Position numbers and translations under genes: made by a program. A stretch of 64,000 nt of DNA from JBBROS01 sp965213845 (GTDB lineage Bacteria; Pseudomonadota; Alphaproteobacteria; Acetobacterales; Acetobacteraceae): NCBI GenBank assembly GCA_965213845.1, contig CBDCAI010000004.1, positions 1,798,001-1,862,000 of the forward strand, read 5' to 3'. The stretch's first letter is position 1. Each line of letters opens with the position of its first letter. Shown one piece after another: positions 62,983-64,000 of this stretch. The notes under the pieces were generated by a model that worked only from the letters and a program-made list of their open reading frames with translations, did not search any database and was not told the origin of the DNA.

Positions 62983-64000
62983 TCAGGGGGCGAGGTCGGC
63001 CGGACCCGCGACCGCGGGCGCTTCGGTTCCCGAAGGCGGGGCAGCCGCTTCGACCGCCGCTGGTGGTTCGACCGTTTCCGGCGCCTCGTGCAGGGGGAGG
63101 GTCGAGGCCGGCGGGTCTTCGGGGAGCTTGTGGCCGGCTTCGACGGTGGCGTGGTTCTGGATGATGAGGGCGATGAGACCGGTCCAGCCGGTCTGGTGGG
63201 CGGCGCCGAGGCCGCGGCCGGTGTCGCCGTGGAAGAACTCGTGGAACTCGAGCGCTTCCTCGCCGGGCCAGATGTGGGCGTCGGGCTGGCAGGGCCGCGT
63301 GCCGTCGGGGGTGCGGGTGAACAGGGTGACGAGGCGGTGGCGGACTTCGTCGGCGGCCTGGGCGAGGGTCTTCATCTTGCCGGTGCCGACGGGGCATTCG
63401 ATCAGGAACTCGTCGCCGTAATAGTCGTGGAAGCGGCGGAGCGCCTCGATCAGCAGGGCGTTGAGCGGGAACCAGATGGGGCCGCGCCAGTTCGAGTTGC
63501 CGCCGAACAGCCGGGTCGGGCTCTCGCCGGGGCTGTAGGCGACGCCGTATTCCTGGCCGCCGTGGCGGAAGCGGAAGGGTGCGGCCTCGTGCGCCTTGGA
63601 CAGGGAACGGATGCCGTGGGGCGAGAGGAACTCGCGCTCGTCGAGCATGCGGACCAGCAGGGCCTTCATGCGGTGGCCGCGCAGGAGGGAGAGCAGGCGG
63701 CGTTCGCCGGCGCCGGGCTCGGCCCAGCGGGAGATGAGGCCGGCGAGGTCGGCGCGGTAGTTGAGGAACCAGCGCATGCGGCTGGCGAAGTCGGGCAGGC
63801 GGTCGATGACCTCGGCGCCGATGACCTCGACGGCGAGCAGGGGGATGAGGCCGACGAGGGAGCGGACTCGCATGCGCTCGACGGTGCCGTCGGGCAGGCG
63901 GAGCGCGTCGTAGAAGAAGCCGTCCGTCTCGGACCAGAGGCCGTTGCCCTTGATGCCGCTTCCGGCGGTGGCCGAGGCGGGGGCGACGCCGCCTGCGGTG
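62983..64000 (-). CDS. MGH1-like glycoside hydrolase (5' end outside window)
   Basis: Only the C-terminal 338 or so residues are visible; the frame is open to the window edge. GLWSETDGFFYDALRLPDG, EYGVAYSPGES, GNSNWRGPIWFPLNALLIEAL and HQTGWTGLIALI are features of the GH63-like (MGH1) catalytic barrel of large bacterial glucosidases. A Pro/Glu/Ala-rich tail follows residue GHKLPED. Substrate likely an alpha-glucoside, inferred from the family. Confidence 0.85.
   Translation of the reverse strand, partial: TAGGVAPASATAGSGIKGNGLWSETDGFFYDALRLPDGTVERMRVRSLVGLIPLLAVEVIGAEVIDRLPDFASRMRWFLNYRADLAGLISRWAEPGAGERRLLSLLRGHRMKALLVRMLDEREFLSPHGIRSLSKAHEAAPFRFRHGGQEYGVAYSPGESPTRLFGGNSNWRGPIWFPLNALLIEALRRFHDYYGDEFLIECPVGTGKMKTLAQAADEVRHRLVTLFTRTPDGTRPCQPDAHIWPGEEALEFHEFFHGDTGRGLGAAHQTGWTGLIALIIQNHATVEAGHKLPEDPPASTLPLHEAPETVEPPAAVEAAAPPSGTEAPAVAGPADLAP

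Overview
The window is 64 kb of very GC-rich DNA (roughly 70%) with a gene-dense bacterial layout. The content points to an alphaproteobacterium, most likely a member of the Acetobacteraceae/Rhodospirillales. The reasons are the pcm-tolC-DUF2497(popZ)-valS block, a Hint-domain protein carrying AIDA-type repeats, the gene types and the codon use. That placement is inference; there is no rRNA in the window to test it.

Layout. 1-1983: divergent cobalamin genes cobB (runs off the left edge) and cbiD. 2200-5934: three exported proteins of unknown role (ClpP-like, peptidoglycan-binding lipoprotein, SNase-like tandem repeat). 5947-7523: zinc alcohol dehydrogenase plus a small membrane protein. 7779-11507: a 1242-residue AIDA-repeat protein ending in a Hint domain. 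11575-15324: an Fbp-like ABC importer. 15416-17077: FkbM methyltransferase and a LysR regulator. 17234-20106: gabD-gor operon. 20211-23322: a small hypothetical protein and a UdgX/radical-SAM DNA repair pair. 23394-24587: a UbiH-family monooxygenase. 24762-26510: glnK-amtB. 26651-29228: ftsK, broken by a one-base frameshift. 29408-30706: TPR protein. 30813-34954: ugpBAEC-like sugar/glycerol-phosphate importer. 34969-35045: tRNA-Pro(CGG). 35142-40867: pcm, tolC, popZ-like, valS. 40952-42676: ilvD. 42841-46586: polyamine-type ABC importer. 46605-48603: divergent mntH/mntR. 48619-52724: small hypothetical, then a sucA-like/tauD-like operon. 52964-55868: FAD oxidoreductase and a gamma-glutamyltransferase-like protein. 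55923-58868: a second AIDA-repeat protein, ending in FG-GAP/VCBS repeats. 58928-62878: secreted hydrolase, M20 amidohydrolase and an orphan peptide-binding protein. 62983-64000: C-terminal part of an MGH1-like glycoside hydrolase.

The most distinctive property is an unusual load of short tandem repeats. Eight arrays with 11 to 33 bp units lie in 64 kb. Four are in-frame expansions inside conserved genes (cobB, ftsK, an ABC permease, mntH). Two (udgX, tauD-like) begin inside the last codons of a gene and run past its stop codon, duplicating the stop in every unit. The other notable points are the radical-SAM/UdgX repair pair with a palindromic GAAC/GTTC site at its start, the two AIDA proteins that share a boundary module but carry different C-terminal domains, the split ftsK, and the operon joining a 2-oxoglutarate dehydrogenase E1 homologue to a 2-oxoglutarate-dependent dioxygenase.

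Most genes are ordinary metabolism and transport: nitrogen sensing (glnK-amtB), manganese homeostasis (mntH/mntR), and four sets of solute-binding or ABC proteins. No insertion sequence, prophage, CRISPR array or rRNA was seen.
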